Below, piece after piece: positions 28,190 through 36,486 of a stretch of 64,000 nt of DNA; position 1 is the stretch's first letter; every line of letters begins with the position of its first letter. A model generated the notes under the pieces. It was not told the DNA's origin and made no database searches. It worked only from the letters and a program-made list of their open reading frames with translations. The position numbers were made by a program, and so were the translations under genes. The stretch is taken from positions 212,363-276,362 of the forward strand of contig NZ_JALKAC010000008.1 in assembly GCF_024171645.1 (NCBI RefSeq), read 5' to 3'. The DNA comes from Flavobacterium sp. HSC-32F16 (GTDB taxonomy: Bacteria; Bacteroidota; Bacteroidia; Flavobacteriales; Flavobacteriaceae).

Positions 28190-29599
28190 ATGCAAGAAGA
28201 GAACCAAGAAAATTTTAAAAGAGAACTCGGATTATTAGACGGGACCATGCTTGTGGTCGGTTCCATGATTGGATCTGGAATTTTTATTGTAAGTGCTGAT
28301 ATTGCCAGGCAAGTAGGATCTGCCGGCTGGCTGACTTTAATTTGGCTGATTTCCGGATTAATTACTATTATTGCTGCAGTAAGTTACGGAGAGTTGAGCG
28401 CAATGTTTCCAAAAGCGGGCGGCCAATATGTTTACTTAAAAGAAGCCTACAATAAGCTTATTGCCTTTTTGTATGGCTGGAGTTTTTTCGCTGTTATTCA
28501 AACAGGAACGATTGCAGCAGTAGGAGTAGCTTTCTCAAAATTTGCTGCTTATTTATATGAACCACTTAGCGACGAAAATATACTTTATGAGTTAGGCTCT
28601 TTCAAGTTGAATGCCGCGCAGCTAGTTTCAATTTTCACTATTATTTTATTGACTTATATTAATAGCCGAGGCGTTAAAAACAGTAAAACTCTTCAAACGG
28701 TTCTTACAATTATTAAAATTCTATCGTTACTTGGATTAATTATTTTTGGATTAACATTGGCGGCAAAAGCTTCTGTTTGGGATGCTAACTGGGCTGATGC
28801 ATGGAACACACGTTCGTTTAACAAAGACACTGGTTCATGGCTTCCAATTGGCGGAACAGCCTTAATTACGGGAATTTCGGCAGCAATGGTTGGATCATTA
28901 TTCTCTAGTGATGCCTGGAACGGAGTTACTTTTATTGCTGGAGAAATTAAAAACCCGCAGCGTAATGTTGGTTTAAGTTTGTTTCTGGGGACTTTTATTG
29001 TAACGATTATTTATGTTTTAACCAATATTATGTATTTGGCTGTGATTCCGTTAGATGAAATCGCAACAGCAAAATCAGATCGTGTTGCCGTTGTAGCCTC
29101 TCAATATATTTTCGGGAATATTGGAACACTGATTATAGCCCTCATGATTATGATTTCCACTTTTGCCTGCAACAACGGATTAATTATGGCTGGAGCAAGA
29201 GTATATTACACAATGGCAAAAGATGGTTTGTTTTTTAAAAAAGCCGCTGTTTTAAATAGTGCCAGTGTTCCTGCATGGGCGCTTTGGGCGCAGTGCGTGT
29301 GGGCTTCGGCTTTATGTTTGACAGGGAAATATGGAGATTTATTAGACTTTGTAATTATCATTGTTTTGATTTTTTATATTCTAACAATCTACGGAATCTT
29401 TATTCTGCGTAAAAAAATGCCAAATGTGGAAAGACCATATAAAGCATTTGGATATCCGTTTTTACCATTATTATACATCATTATAGCAGCTGCGATTTGT
29501 GTTTCTTTATTAATTACAAAATTCTCAACCTGCGGATGGGGAGTGTTAATTATGCTGACAGGAATTCCGGTTTATTACTTAACGAAACCAAAAGAGTAA
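28190..29599 (+). CDS. APC-family amino acid permease
   Basis: A 469-aa inner-membrane transporter with about 12 hydrophobic helices, of the amino acid-polyamine-organocation family, close in look to the SLC7/LAT-type permeases common in Bacteroidota. The first helix carries VGSMIGSGIFIVSADIA, the unwound GSGIF substrate loop of the LeuT fold; further family blocks are WLISGLITIIAAVSYGELSAMFPKAGGQY and FSSDAWNGVTFIAGEIKNPQRN. The substrate cannot be told from sequence. It is monocistronic with a strong terminator. A TATCTTTA sequence about 25 nt before the ATG is a possible -7 element. Confidence 0.9.
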   Translation: MQEENQENFKRELGLLDGTMLVVGSMIGSGIFIVSADIARQVGSAGWLTLIWLISGLITIIAAVSYGELSAMFPKAGGQYVYLKEAYNKLIAFLYGWSFFAVIQTGTIAAVGVAFSKFAAYLYEPLSDENILYELGSFKLNAAQLVSIFTIILLTYINSRGVKNSKTLQTVLTIIKILSLLGLIIFGLTLAAKASVWDANWADAWNTRSFNKDTGSWLPIGGTALITGISAAMVGSLFSSDAWNGVTFIAGEIKNPQRNVGLSLFLGTFIVTIIYVLTNIMYLAVIPLDEIATAKSDRVAVVASQYIFGNIGTLIIALMIMISTFACNNGLIMAGARVYYTMAKDGLFFKKAAVLNSASVPAWALWAQCVWASALCLTGKYGDLLDFVIIIVLIFYILTIYGIFILRKKMPNVERPYKAFGYPFLPLLYIIIAAAICVSLLITKFSTCGWGVLIMLTGIPVYYLTKPKE

Positions 29600-29653
29600 A
29601 GTTTTTTAGTTTTAGATTTGAAGCTTTAACTCAAAAAAAATCTAAATAAAAAA

Positions 29654-29688
29654 AAGCGCCTTTGATAATCAAAGGCGCTTTTTTTTAA
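29654..29688. terminator. Bidirectional terminator after the permease
   Basis: AAGCGCCTTTG pairs perfectly with CAAAGGCGCTT (29654-29680) around ATAAT, with A run before and T run after. It serves the permease on plus and may also stop the secreted-protein gene on minus. Confidence 0.92.
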
Positions 29689-29856
29689 ACAAATTTATAA
29701 CCAAAACTAAAAAGCGGCATCAAGTCTTTATTAACAGCTCACGGATTTAAGATAAAACGGATTGAGAAACATTCTTAACTATGCGATTCAGTTAACTAAA
29801 GAACACCAAAAAAACATTTACTCAATAAAATCTGTAGGTAAATAACTAAAAAATAA

Positions 29857-30600
29857 TTATTTAACAGAATAAGGAAGCGAAAGATTACCGCTTGCAACGG
29901 TATAGACTTTATAAACGCCAAGCATTGGTTTTTTCCCGCCGCCTTCATGTGAACCGCCTTCGCCCGTGCTTACTTCCATATAACAGCTTACGGCATCAAA
30001 TTTGAAATTAGTTTTGTTATTGATTCTAAAATTAGGAACAATCACTTTTATCGAATTTCCTTTAGTCACAATATTAAAACCCGGACTGTCCATATACATT
30101 GCCATTCCAGGATTTGTTGGAGGCAAAATAACACTTGGATCACCTTTTGTAAATTCTTTAACCGAAAGTCCGCCGCCAACACGTTTGTCTTCTACCAATA
30201 AAACCCAGTGTGCGTGCCAAACCAAACCATCATTGAGATAATTTCCGTCAAGACTTTCATCCCAAAGCGGTGTATCTTCAAAATCCGGATGTGAGGTTAA
30301 AGCCAAAGCAACAATTCCTTCGGCTTGACCGAAACCAATATCAGATGATTTTAAAGTGGTAGGGAAAACATAAGCCAAAACTGGTGCTCCATTTAACTGT
30401 CCAGCAGGTTTAGGCGTTGTATTACCAGCGGTTCCTTCTACTTTAATATCCCAAACTGTAATGCCCAAATCTGCTTTGTGAGTAATCGTTGCCGATTTTA
30501 TCTTAAAGTCACTGTTGTTATAAGTGCCGCATTTATCGCAGGCTTTGATAATAGTGTAGTTAAAAAAAATAAAGCATAAAATAAATATTGATTTTTTCAT
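29857..30600 (-). CDS. Secreted protein of unknown function
   Basis: A 247-aa exported protein. The signal peptide is MKKSIFILCFIFFNYTIIKA, followed by CDKCGTYNN, a CxxC pair at the mature N terminus that could bind metal or form a disulfide; the Cys is not in a good lipobox. The rest looks like a beta-rich globular domain with HKADLGITVWDIKVEGTAG, LVWHAHWVLLVED (two His) and a Gly/His-rich loop GEGGSHEGGGKKP near the end. I do not recognise the family. It is alone, between a permease and a DUF1810 gene. Confidence 0.75.
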   Translation of the reverse strand: MKKSIFILCFIFFNYTIIKACDKCGTYNNSDFKIKSATITHKADLGITVWDIKVEGTAGNTTPKPAGQLNGAPVLAYVFPTTLKSSDIGFGQAEGIVALALTSHPDFEDTPLWDESLDGNYLNDGLVWHAHWVLLVEDKRVGGGLSVKEFTKGDPSVILPPTNPGMAMYMDSPGFNIVTKGNSIKVIVPNFRINNKTNFKFDAVSCYMEVSTGEGGSHEGGGKKPMLGVYKVYTVASGNLSLPYSVK

Positions 30601-30874
30601 AATTCATCATGGTTTAATGTTAATTATCTTTAAGAAACCAATTGATGTGCCACGTAAAGAATGTCCTATATTAGGAGCTCAAGAGATTTTTTTCTTTATG
30701 ATGAGGTGCTATATTTCGAGAATAGAATTCTATTTCGTGAAATTTCGCTGCAAGAAAGACTGGAATTAAAGAGTAGAAAATGCAAAAAAACTCGCAAAAC
30801 AGCCGAGATGGAAAGTTTTATTTTCTTGATATTTTTGAGTCTTTGCGACTAATAAGCTTTATAAAAGACATAAA

Positions 30875-30904
30875 AAAAGACACTGCTAGAAAACAGTGTC
30901 TTTT
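30875..30904 (-). terminator. Terminator of the DUF1810 gene
   Basis: AAAAGACACTG (30875-30885) pairs with CAGTGTCTTTT (30894-30904); on the minus strand the hairpin runs into a T-rich tail. It lies 26 bp past the stop. Confidence 0.82.
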
Positions 30905-30929
30905 AATATCAAATAATCTATTGAGGTTG

Positions 30930-31391
30930 TTATACAACAGCAGGCTCAACAGATGATTTTATAGTTGAATTAATAATAGAAATAGTAAGGGGATCAATTT
31001 CTCCGGAGAAAAAAGCATCTAATATTTCCTGAAATACAGGATTAGTATTTTCTACTAAAGAAAAAAGCGTCATTGAAGAACGTAATTTTCTTGCATCTAA
31101 ATCCCCTAAAATTCCATCAGCAGATTTCATTTTAAAGGTCAATAATAATTCTGAAATTTCGATAAGATGTTTTCCTAAAATTGGATGATCTAAGTATTCA
31201 GAAGCTTCTTGAAGATCGGCAATCGCATAAAGATTTGACGTATCACTAGTGCCTAAACCTTTAATTTGAGGAAAAATGAACCACATCCAGTGTGTTTCTT
31301 TTTTTCCTTTTTTAATTTCAGCAAGGGCAGTAAGATAAAGTTTGTTCTGCGCATCTAAAAAGCGCATTAAATCATTGTTTGAATAAGCCAT
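30930..31391 (-). CDS. DUF1810 family protein
   Basis: A 153-aa soluble protein of the DUF1810 family (sometimes called calpastatin-like; no established function). Family blocks: DLMRFLDAQNKLYLTALAEIKKGKKETHWMWFIFPQ (with the invariant HWMWFIFPQ), GLGTSDTSNLYAI and EASEYLDHPILGKHL. The open frame extends to 31463, but a TACTTTTG -7 element lies at 31420-31427, downstream of that upper start, so the ATG at 31391 is the correct one. Transcribed alone, next to the repair genes but separated from them by its own promoter. Confidence 0.88.
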   Translation of the reverse strand: MAYSNNDLMRFLDAQNKLYLTALAEIKKGKKETHWMWFIFPQIKGLGTSDTSNLYAIADLQEASEYLDHPILGKHLIEISELLLTFKMKSADGILGDLDARKLRSSMTLFSLVENTNPVFQEILDAFFSGEIDPLTISIINSTIKSSVEPAVV

Positions 31392-31419
31392 TTTGGTATT
31401 ATATTTTAAAAAAGGGTTG

Positions 31420-31427
31420 CAAAAGTA
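31420..31427 (-). promoter_or_regulatory. -7 element TACTTTTG of the DUF1810 gene
   Basis: Exact TAnnTTTG match on the minus strand, 29 nt before the ATG at 31391; it decides the start of the gene. Confidence 0.6.
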
Positions 31428-31548
31428 GTAAAAAAGAAAGGGTCTACCTAATAAAACATGCATACAGTCAGTAATTTAACTTTTTTCGACAGAATTTTCC
31501 TCATCGTAATAGAGTTAAAAAACACGCTTGTTTTTAGTTATTAATAAA

Positions 31549-32187
31549 TTACAGATTTCGATGCGTTTGTCTAAAAGTTAAATTTATTCTGGGTAAAACA
31601 TTCCGTGCTGTTTTGGGAACCTGATGCTGCCAAAAACTATTTGTAGTTCCAGCCATCAATAAAAAGGAACCATGATGAAGCGGAATTTCGACCTGTGGAA
31701 TCTCCTTGCTGAATTTATGACGGAGCTTAAACATTCTGGTTTCGCCAAAAGTTACTGAAGCAATAACCGGATTTGGTCCTGAATTATGTTCCTTATCGCT
31801 GTGCCATCCTACGCCGTCATTTCCGTCTCGGTATAAATTTAGCAGAAGACTGTTAAAATCAAGCTGAGTTTCTTTTTCGACACGGCCTCTAATGGTTAGT
31901 AATTCATAAGTCCAGTCTGGCCCTTTTAAATCTGCTCCGGGATTATCTTTGTCTTCATACCATGAAATCATTCGGGGAACCGTATAAGTTTTATCATAAA
32001 TTTCCATTTCATACTCTCTCCATTTGGTTTTGCGAAGAATTCTTTCATAAAAACGATCCGATTCTTCTTTTGTAAAGAAGTTATCAATCAAAATCAATTC
32101 AGAATCAGGAATGTCAAATACTTTTTTTCCTGCCAAACCAGCGGTAAATAATTCGGTGTCGTTAAATAATGTCATTTTTCCATTCAT
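31549..32187 (-). CDS. AlkB-like 2-oxoglutarate/Fe(II) dioxygenase
   Basis: A 212-aa enzyme of the AlkB family, which removes alkyl groups from bases by oxidation. Iron ligands are H129 and D131 in GWHSDKE and H188 in WQHQVPK; the 2-oxoglutarate and substrate Arg residues are R200 and R206 in PRINLTFR. The nucleotide-recognition lid holds TVPRMISWYED. It resembles the ALKBH2/3-type stand-alone form, with no Ada domain. Its ATG at 32187 overlaps the TGA of the exonuclease III gene by 4 bp (ATGA), so the two are co-translated in one operon. Confidence 0.93.
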   Translation of the reverse strand: MNGKMTLFNDTELFTAGLAGKKVFDIPDSELILIDNFFTKEESDRFYERILRKTKWREYEMEIYDKTYTVPRMISWYEDKDNPGADLKGPDWTYELLTIRGRVEKETQLDFNSLLLNLYRDGNDGVGWHSDKEHNSGPNPVIASVTFGETRMFKLRHKFSKEIPQVEIPLHHGSFLLMAGTTNSFWQHQVPKTARNVLPRINLTFRQTHRNL

Positions 32188-32960
32188 TTTATGTCAATTT
32201 CAATCCAAACAGGAGCATGATCGCTTGTTTTTTCCCAGCCTCGCACATGGCGGTCAACTCCGCCGGAATTTAATTGTTTTGCAATTTGCGGACTTAATAA
32301 AAAATGATCAATTCTTAAACCGGCATCTCTTTCGTAAGCATTTCTAAAATAATCCCAAAAAGTGTAAATTTTCTCATCAGGATATAATGTACGAATGGCA
32401 TCTGTCCATCCCTGCGAAACAATAGCTGCAAAAGCTTTTCGAACTTCGGGTCTAAAAAGAGCGTCGTTAACCCATTTTTCAGGTTTATAAACATCCAATT
32501 CTGTTGGCATGACATTATAATCTCCAATTAGTACTACTGGAATTTCTAAATTCAATAATGTTTTTGCACGTTCAGCCAGACGATCAAACCATTTCAACTT
32601 ATATTCAAATTTTGGTCCCGGCAAAGGATTTCCGTTTGGAAGATAAAGACAGGCAATTACAATTCCATTAATTAAAGCTTCGATATATCGGCTTTGAACA
32701 TCTTCTTCATCTCCCGGAAGAATGCGGGTTACTTCTTCAATTTCCATGTTTCGGGCCAGAATTGCAACACCATTCCATTGTTTTTGTCCGTGCCAAATCG
32801 CATTGTAACCGGCATCATTAATCGCTTTAAGCGGAAAATTATCCTGTGGCGCTTTTAATTCCTGCAGGCAGACAATATCTGGTGTGGTTTCATCAAGCCA
32901 GCGCAATAATACAGGCAGGCGTCCGTTGATTCCGTTTACGTTATATGTTGCTATTTTCAT
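32184..32960 (-). CDS. xth: Exodeoxyribonuclease III
   Basis: AP endonuclease / 3' exonuclease of base-excision repair, 258 aa. Metal ligand E34 in CLQELKAP, catalytic block LIGDYNVMP with D147 and N149, and C-terminal RIDHFLLS plus SDHAPVW with the active His. The N terminus MKIATYNVNGINGRL is typical of the XthA group. It is the first gene before the AlkB-like gene, overlapping it by 4 bp; the DnaQ/GIY-YIG gene lies 71 bp upstream on the same strand. Confidence 0.95.
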   Translation of the reverse strand: MKIATYNVNGINGRLPVLLRWLDETTPDIVCLQELKAPQDNFPLKAINDAGYNAIWHGQKQWNGVAILARNMEIEEVTRILPGDEEDVQSRYIEALINGIVIACLYLPNGNPLPGPKFEYKLKWFDRLAERAKTLLNLEIPVVLIGDYNVMPTELDVYKPEKWVNDALFRPEVRKAFAAIVSQGWTDAIRTLYPDEKIYTFWDYFRNAYERDAGLRIDHFLLSPQIAKQLNSGGVDRHVRGWEKTSDHAPVWIEIDIK

Positions 32961-33031
32961 GGTACATTTAATTAGTTGTATTATTAAATTTACTGATTAT
33001 TAAGCATTTAATCGAGATTGATTTAATATTA

Positions 33032-34411
33032 TTATTTCAGAAACTGTTTGTTAAAGAACACTTTACCCGGATATTTTTCTGCGTAAGCAAAAATTAAATG
33101 TTCAATATATTGATTGCTTTTATAAGGTTCGGTATAGTTTTTTACTTCTAACGGATCATGAATTGAAATATCTGACGGAATATATCCCATACCATGAAAA
33201 TGTCCGTTTTCAATCCAAATACAACTGCGCTCATCCTTCGATCTTCCTTTATCAATAATTGCAAAAGTGGGTCTGTTAGTCAGTAAAAAATCAATAGCAT
33301 TGTCAACTTGTTCATTGTGAAGCAAAACATCAGGTAGGTTTTTGGTATCATTATTTTGCGGAAGTTCTCCTTCTTCAGGTCTGGAATATTTGCAGAATCG
33401 TTGATCAATTTTAAATTGTTCAGACAGATCTCTCAGTAAATCTATAGCGTTATACAAACTATTAAATTCATGAATACAAGTCTGAAATTTGCTTAATTTT
33501 CCAACAGCCAAGTATTTATATCCGTTTCTTGCTTCGTATTCATAAATGCCAAATTTTGCTTCAAAACGTTTTAATGCTCTATTGTAGGTTGGCCAAAGTT
33601 GTTTAATTTCAGTACATTCTAATAAAAGTGCCATTAATTCGGTAGCACAAACTTCAAATGAGATTCCATGAATATCCCTTAAAAAATGCTGTCTTTGCGG
33701 ATTGATTTTATGACCGCTAAAATGAGAAGCGACGCGTTTTTTTAAGTTGATTGCTTTACCAACATAAATCACTTTTTTTACTTGATTATAAAAATAATAT
33801 ACACCTGGTTTTTCGGGTAAATTATTAAAATCATCAGGAGGGAGATTAGGTGGTAAACGCTGATCTTGTGAAGTCATCTTGACCATTTTTGCAATCTCGC
33901 CTTCATCATCCCATTCCAGCAATTGCGAAAATAATATTGCCGTAGCATCTGCATCTCCGCCCGCACGATGTTGATTTTCTAAAGGTATATTTAGCGAATA
34001 GCAAAGTTTGCCTAAGCTGTACGATGGCAGTCCTGGTTTAATTTTTCTGGCTGCGCGAACAGTACAAAGTTTTCTGGCAGTCCATTTAAAACCTGCCTGT
34101 TCAAGCTGATGACGAACAAAAGAATAATCGAAGTTGACATTATGAGCGACAAAAATACGATCAGTCAGCATTTCTAGTACTTTCTCTGAAATGTCGTCAA
34201 AAATAGGCGCGTTGGCGACCATTTCATTATTAATTCCCGTTAATCCAAAAATAGACAGCGGAATATCTTTTTCTGGATTTACAAGAGTTTCATAACGGTC
34301 GATTACATTTTTACCATCATGAATAATAATGGCAATTTCTGTAATCCGGCTGCCACTGGCGTTCCCGCCTGTGGTTTCAATATCGACTATGGCATATTCC
34401 GTATTTTTCAT
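33032..34411 (-). CDS. DnaQ-type 3'-5' exonuclease fused to a GIY-YIG (UvrC-like) nuclease
   Basis: A 459-aa two-nuclease fusion. Residues 1-~175 are a DEDDh exonuclease: AIVDIETTGG (Exo I), HNVNFDYSFVRHQLE (Exo II) and HRAGGDADAT (Exo III with His and Asp). From about 195 a GIY-YIG nuclease begins: LPEKPGVYYFYNQVKKVIYVGKAINLKKRVASHF, then the UvrC/Cho-like continuation LLLECTEIKQLWPTYNRALKR. UvrB-interaction and C-terminal endonuclease V-like parts of UvrC are absent, so it resembles Cho fused to a polymerase-epsilon-like exonuclease. Known fusions of this type occur in other phyla. It lies 42 bp from UmuC on the same strand, inside the repair island. Confidence 0.92.
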   Translation of the reverse strand: MKNTEYAIVDIETTGGNASGSRITEIAIIIHDGKNVIDRYETLVNPEKDIPLSIFGLTGINNEMVANAPIFDDISEKVLEMLTDRIFVAHNVNFDYSFVRHQLEQAGFKWTARKLCTVRAARKIKPGLPSYSLGKLCYSLNIPLENQHRAGGDADATAILFSQLLEWDDEGEIAKMVKMTSQDQRLPPNLPPDDFNNLPEKPGVYYFYNQVKKVIYVGKAINLKKRVASHFSGHKINPQRQHFLRDIHGISFEVCATELMALLLECTEIKQLWPTYNRALKRFEAKFGIYEYEARNGYKYLAVGKLSKFQTCIHEFNSLYNAIDLLRDLSEQFKIDQRFCKYSRPEEGELPQNNDTKNLPDVLLHNEQVDNAIDFLLTNRPTFAIIDKGRSKDERSCIWIENGHFHGMGYIPSDISIHDPLEVKNYTEPYKSNQYIEHLIFAYAEKYPGKVFFNKQFLK

Positions 34412-34453
34412 CTTTATATAACGTAAAACCTATTGTTTTTCTGTTGTTTACAC

Positions 34454-35713
34454 TTAAACGTTAACCGTAATAACATCCTTGAGTGAAGTAGAAAATTTTG
34501 GAGATAATCTGTTCTGCTTCATTTTCCATTGCCGTCCCAACGACTGTACGCCGAATTTAATTTTATTATTACCGTAACTCTGATTCATTTTATCAATTAC
34601 ACTCATTAAAGGCTGATGTTTAGGATTTGAAGTTTCGAATAAACTAAGCTGTGTTTCACTATTTGGCGTTAAGCCCATTACAATTACACCTGCTTTTTTA
34701 TAACGATATCCTTTTTTAAAAATAGCTTTAAATCCTTTTTGTGCGGCCTCATTAAGTTCTATTGTCGAATTCGTTGGAAAATCAGTAGTGATGGTAATAC
34801 TTCGCGAATATTGCGAGTTCTCGTCTTTTAAAAAACTAGTTTGTATAAAAACAGTTACCATATTACAATGACATTCCTGACGTCTTAATTTCTCGGCACA
34901 AGAGGCTGTAAACGTGCTGATTCGTTCTGATATTTCTTCAAAAGTAGTATATCTTTTTTCAAAAGATCTTGTAGTAGCAATCATTTTGCGGTCTGCTGCT
35001 TCTTCTAAGTCTAAAGTTGGTTTCCCTTCTAATTCATGTTTTAAACGAAGTCCCACTACAGACATTTCTTTTCGTACCCATGCATCTGGAAGTTGCGTAA
35101 ATTCATAAGCGGTGTTAACTTTTCTTGCTTTCAGTCGTTTAGCGAGCTTTCTTCCAATTCCCCAAACGTCTTCAATTTTAGTCCATTTTAATGCTTTAAT
35201 TCTTTTTTCTTCAGTATCCATACAATAAACGCCCTGCGTACGATCTGCAAATTTTCGAGCAATTTTATTCGCCATTTTTGCCAAAGCTTTGGTAGGCGCA
35301 AAACCTATACTAACAGGAATTCCCGTTCCTTGTGTCACTTCTTTTCGCATTTTTAAACCCAGCGTATTCAGATCAAATAAATCATAACCTGAAAATTTCA
35401 GGAAAGCTTCATCGATGCTGTAAATCTCGATTTCGGGAGTATAAGTTCGAAGCAGGTTCATTACCCGATTACTCATATCGCCGTACAATGGATAATTGGA
35501 AGAATACACAAAAATGTTTTTTTCTTTAAAAATAGATTCATACTTAAAAGCCGGAATAGCCATTGGAATACCCAGAGCTTTAGCTTCATCAGAACGCGAA
35601 ATAACACAACCATCATTATTAGAGAGAATAACGATAGGTTTTCCTCTTAAATGCGGTTCAAATACTCTTTGGCAAGAAGCATAAAAATTGTTACAATCGA
35701 CTAAAGCAAACAT
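34454..35713 (-). CDS. umuC: Translesion DNA polymerase V catalytic subunit
   Basis: Y-family polymerase, 419 aa. It begins MFALVDCNNFYASCQRVFEP with the first catalytic Asp; the second metal block is YSIDEAFLKF, with Asp-Glu. Thumb/HhH WGIGRKLAKRLKARKV and the little-finger domain follow. The C-terminal part is UmuC-like rather than DinB-like (SLGRQWKMKQNRLSPKFSTS). It pairs with the umuD-like gene 225 bp upstream on the same strand; the gap between them holds a perfect inverted-repeat element. Confidence 0.95.
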   Translation of the reverse strand: MFALVDCNNFYASCQRVFEPHLRGKPIVILSNNDGCVISRSDEAKALGIPMAIPAFKYESIFKEKNIFVYSSNYPLYGDMSNRVMNLLRTYTPEIEIYSIDEAFLKFSGYDLFDLNTLGLKMRKEVTQGTGIPVSIGFAPTKALAKMANKIARKFADRTQGVYCMDTEEKRIKALKWTKIEDVWGIGRKLAKRLKARKVNTAYEFTQLPDAWVRKEMSVVGLRLKHELEGKPTLDLEEAADRKMIATTRSFEKRYTTFEEISERISTFTASCAEKLRRQECHCNMVTVFIQTSFLKDENSQYSRSITITTDFPTNSTIELNEAAQKGFKAIFKKGYRYKKAGVIVMGLTPNSETQLSLFETSNPKHQPLMSVIDKMNQSYGNNKIKFGVQSLGRQWKMKQNRLSPKFSTSLKDVITVNV

Positions 35714-35763
35714 TTTCTAAATGTGTTTTTTATTTTTATTTTAAATCTTTGGGGTAATCATTT

Positions 35764-35903
35764 TTAAACACATAGAAACATAGTTCTTGGAACTGTATAA
35801 AGGCGTTTCACTTGCATTAACACACATAGAACTATGTGTGAGAAACTAGTTTCTTTTTTGTATTCTTTTTACGCATTTAAAATCTATGTTTCTATGTGTT
35901 TAA
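35764..35903. repeat. Palindromic repeat family A, copy 1 (umuD-umuC gap)
   Basis: Perfect 20-bp inverted arms: TTAAACACATAGAAACATAG at 35764-35783 and its complement at 35884-35903. Inside is a second perfect palindrome, CACACATAG-AA-CTATGTGTG (35821-35840). The right half (35832-35903) reappears at 45297-45366 in the kdpA-kdpB gap with few changes, so this is a dispersed element and not a local operator. Confidence 0.8.
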
Positions 35904-35938
35904 TTATTTTTCACGAACTATATCACTAACAGGTTATT

Positions 35939-36388
35939 TTAAAAAGTTTTAATACAATGAACCACAATTCCCCAAATCACAAAATTATTTTCCGGAGTTA
36001 CTTTTATAGGCTGATAATCTTCATTTTCGGCAATTAGCCAGATGATGTCTTTTTCTATTTTAATACGCTTTACAGTAAATTCGCCATCGATTTGGCAGAC
36101 AGCAATTTTATTATTCTGCGGTTCCAGACTTTTATCAATAATCAATAAATCGCCATCATTGATACCGACATTTTTCATAGAATGTCCTTTAACTCTGGCA
36201 AAATAAGTAGTGTATTTATGTTTGATAAATTCTTTATTGAGATCAATCGATAATTCGATAAAGTCATCTGCAGGCGAAGGAAAACCTGCGCTGATACCAA
36301 CGTCAAAAAAAGGTATTTTTACTTCCGAACTTAGATCCGGAATGTACAATTCTATTGATTTTGTGGTATTTATATTGCTCAATTTCAT
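35939..36388 (-). CDS. umuD: UmuD-type S24 peptidase, error-prone repair subunit
   Basis: A 149-aa self-cleaving accessory subunit of polymerase V. The cleavage dyad is A34-G35 in ISAGFPSPADD, a classic UmuD sequence; the Ser/Lys pair is S70 in VKGHSMKN and K107 in FTVKRI. The open frame runs to 36469, but a promoter -7 element at 36422-36429 and the clean family start MKLSNINTTKS at 36388 set the start there. It is divergent from an HTH-S24 regulator 98 bp away, which probably controls it. The polymerase gene follows on the same strand. Confidence 0.92.
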   Translation of the reverse strand: MKLSNINTTKSIELYIPDLSSEVKIPFFDVGISAGFPSPADDFIELSIDLNKEFIKHKYTTYFARVKGHSMKNVGINDGDLLIIDKSLEPQNNKIAVCQIDGEFTVKRIKIEKDIIWLIAENEDYQPIKVTPENNFVIWGIVVHCIKTF

Positions 36389-36409
36389 AATCACTTCAAA
36401 AAAATGTTT

Positions 36410-36429
36410 TTTTGCATAAAGCAAAATTA
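36410..36429 (-). promoter_or_regulatory. umuD promoter -7 element with overlapping candidate operator
   Basis: On the minus strand TAATTTTG (36429-36422) is an exact -7 match, ~34 nt before the umuD ATG. Overlapping it on the plus strand is a perfect inverted repeat TTTTGC-ATAAA-GCAAAA (36410-36426). A repressor bound here would cover the transcription start. The regulator is probably the divergent HTH-S24 protein; that link is inferred from position. Confidence 0.5.
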
Positions 36430-36452
36430 GCACAGTTGATAACATTTTTTCA

Positions 36453-36460
36453 TATATTTG
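36453..36460 (+). promoter_or_regulatory. -7 element TATATTTG of the HTH-S24 regulator gene
   Basis: Exact TAnnTTTG match, 26 nt before the ATG at 36487. A TTG at 36436-36438 gives a 14-base spacer, shorter than the usual 17-23. The back-to-back arrangement places both promoters within 40 bp. Confidence 0.55.
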
Positions 36461-36486
36461 CTGTTCCAAATTATAACAAATTAATT

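Noticed and set aside
30661..30852. 63-codon frame between the secreted orphan and the DUF1810 gene
   Set aside because: No ribosome site, no -7 element and no recognisable pattern; the length is within chance for AT-rich DNA.
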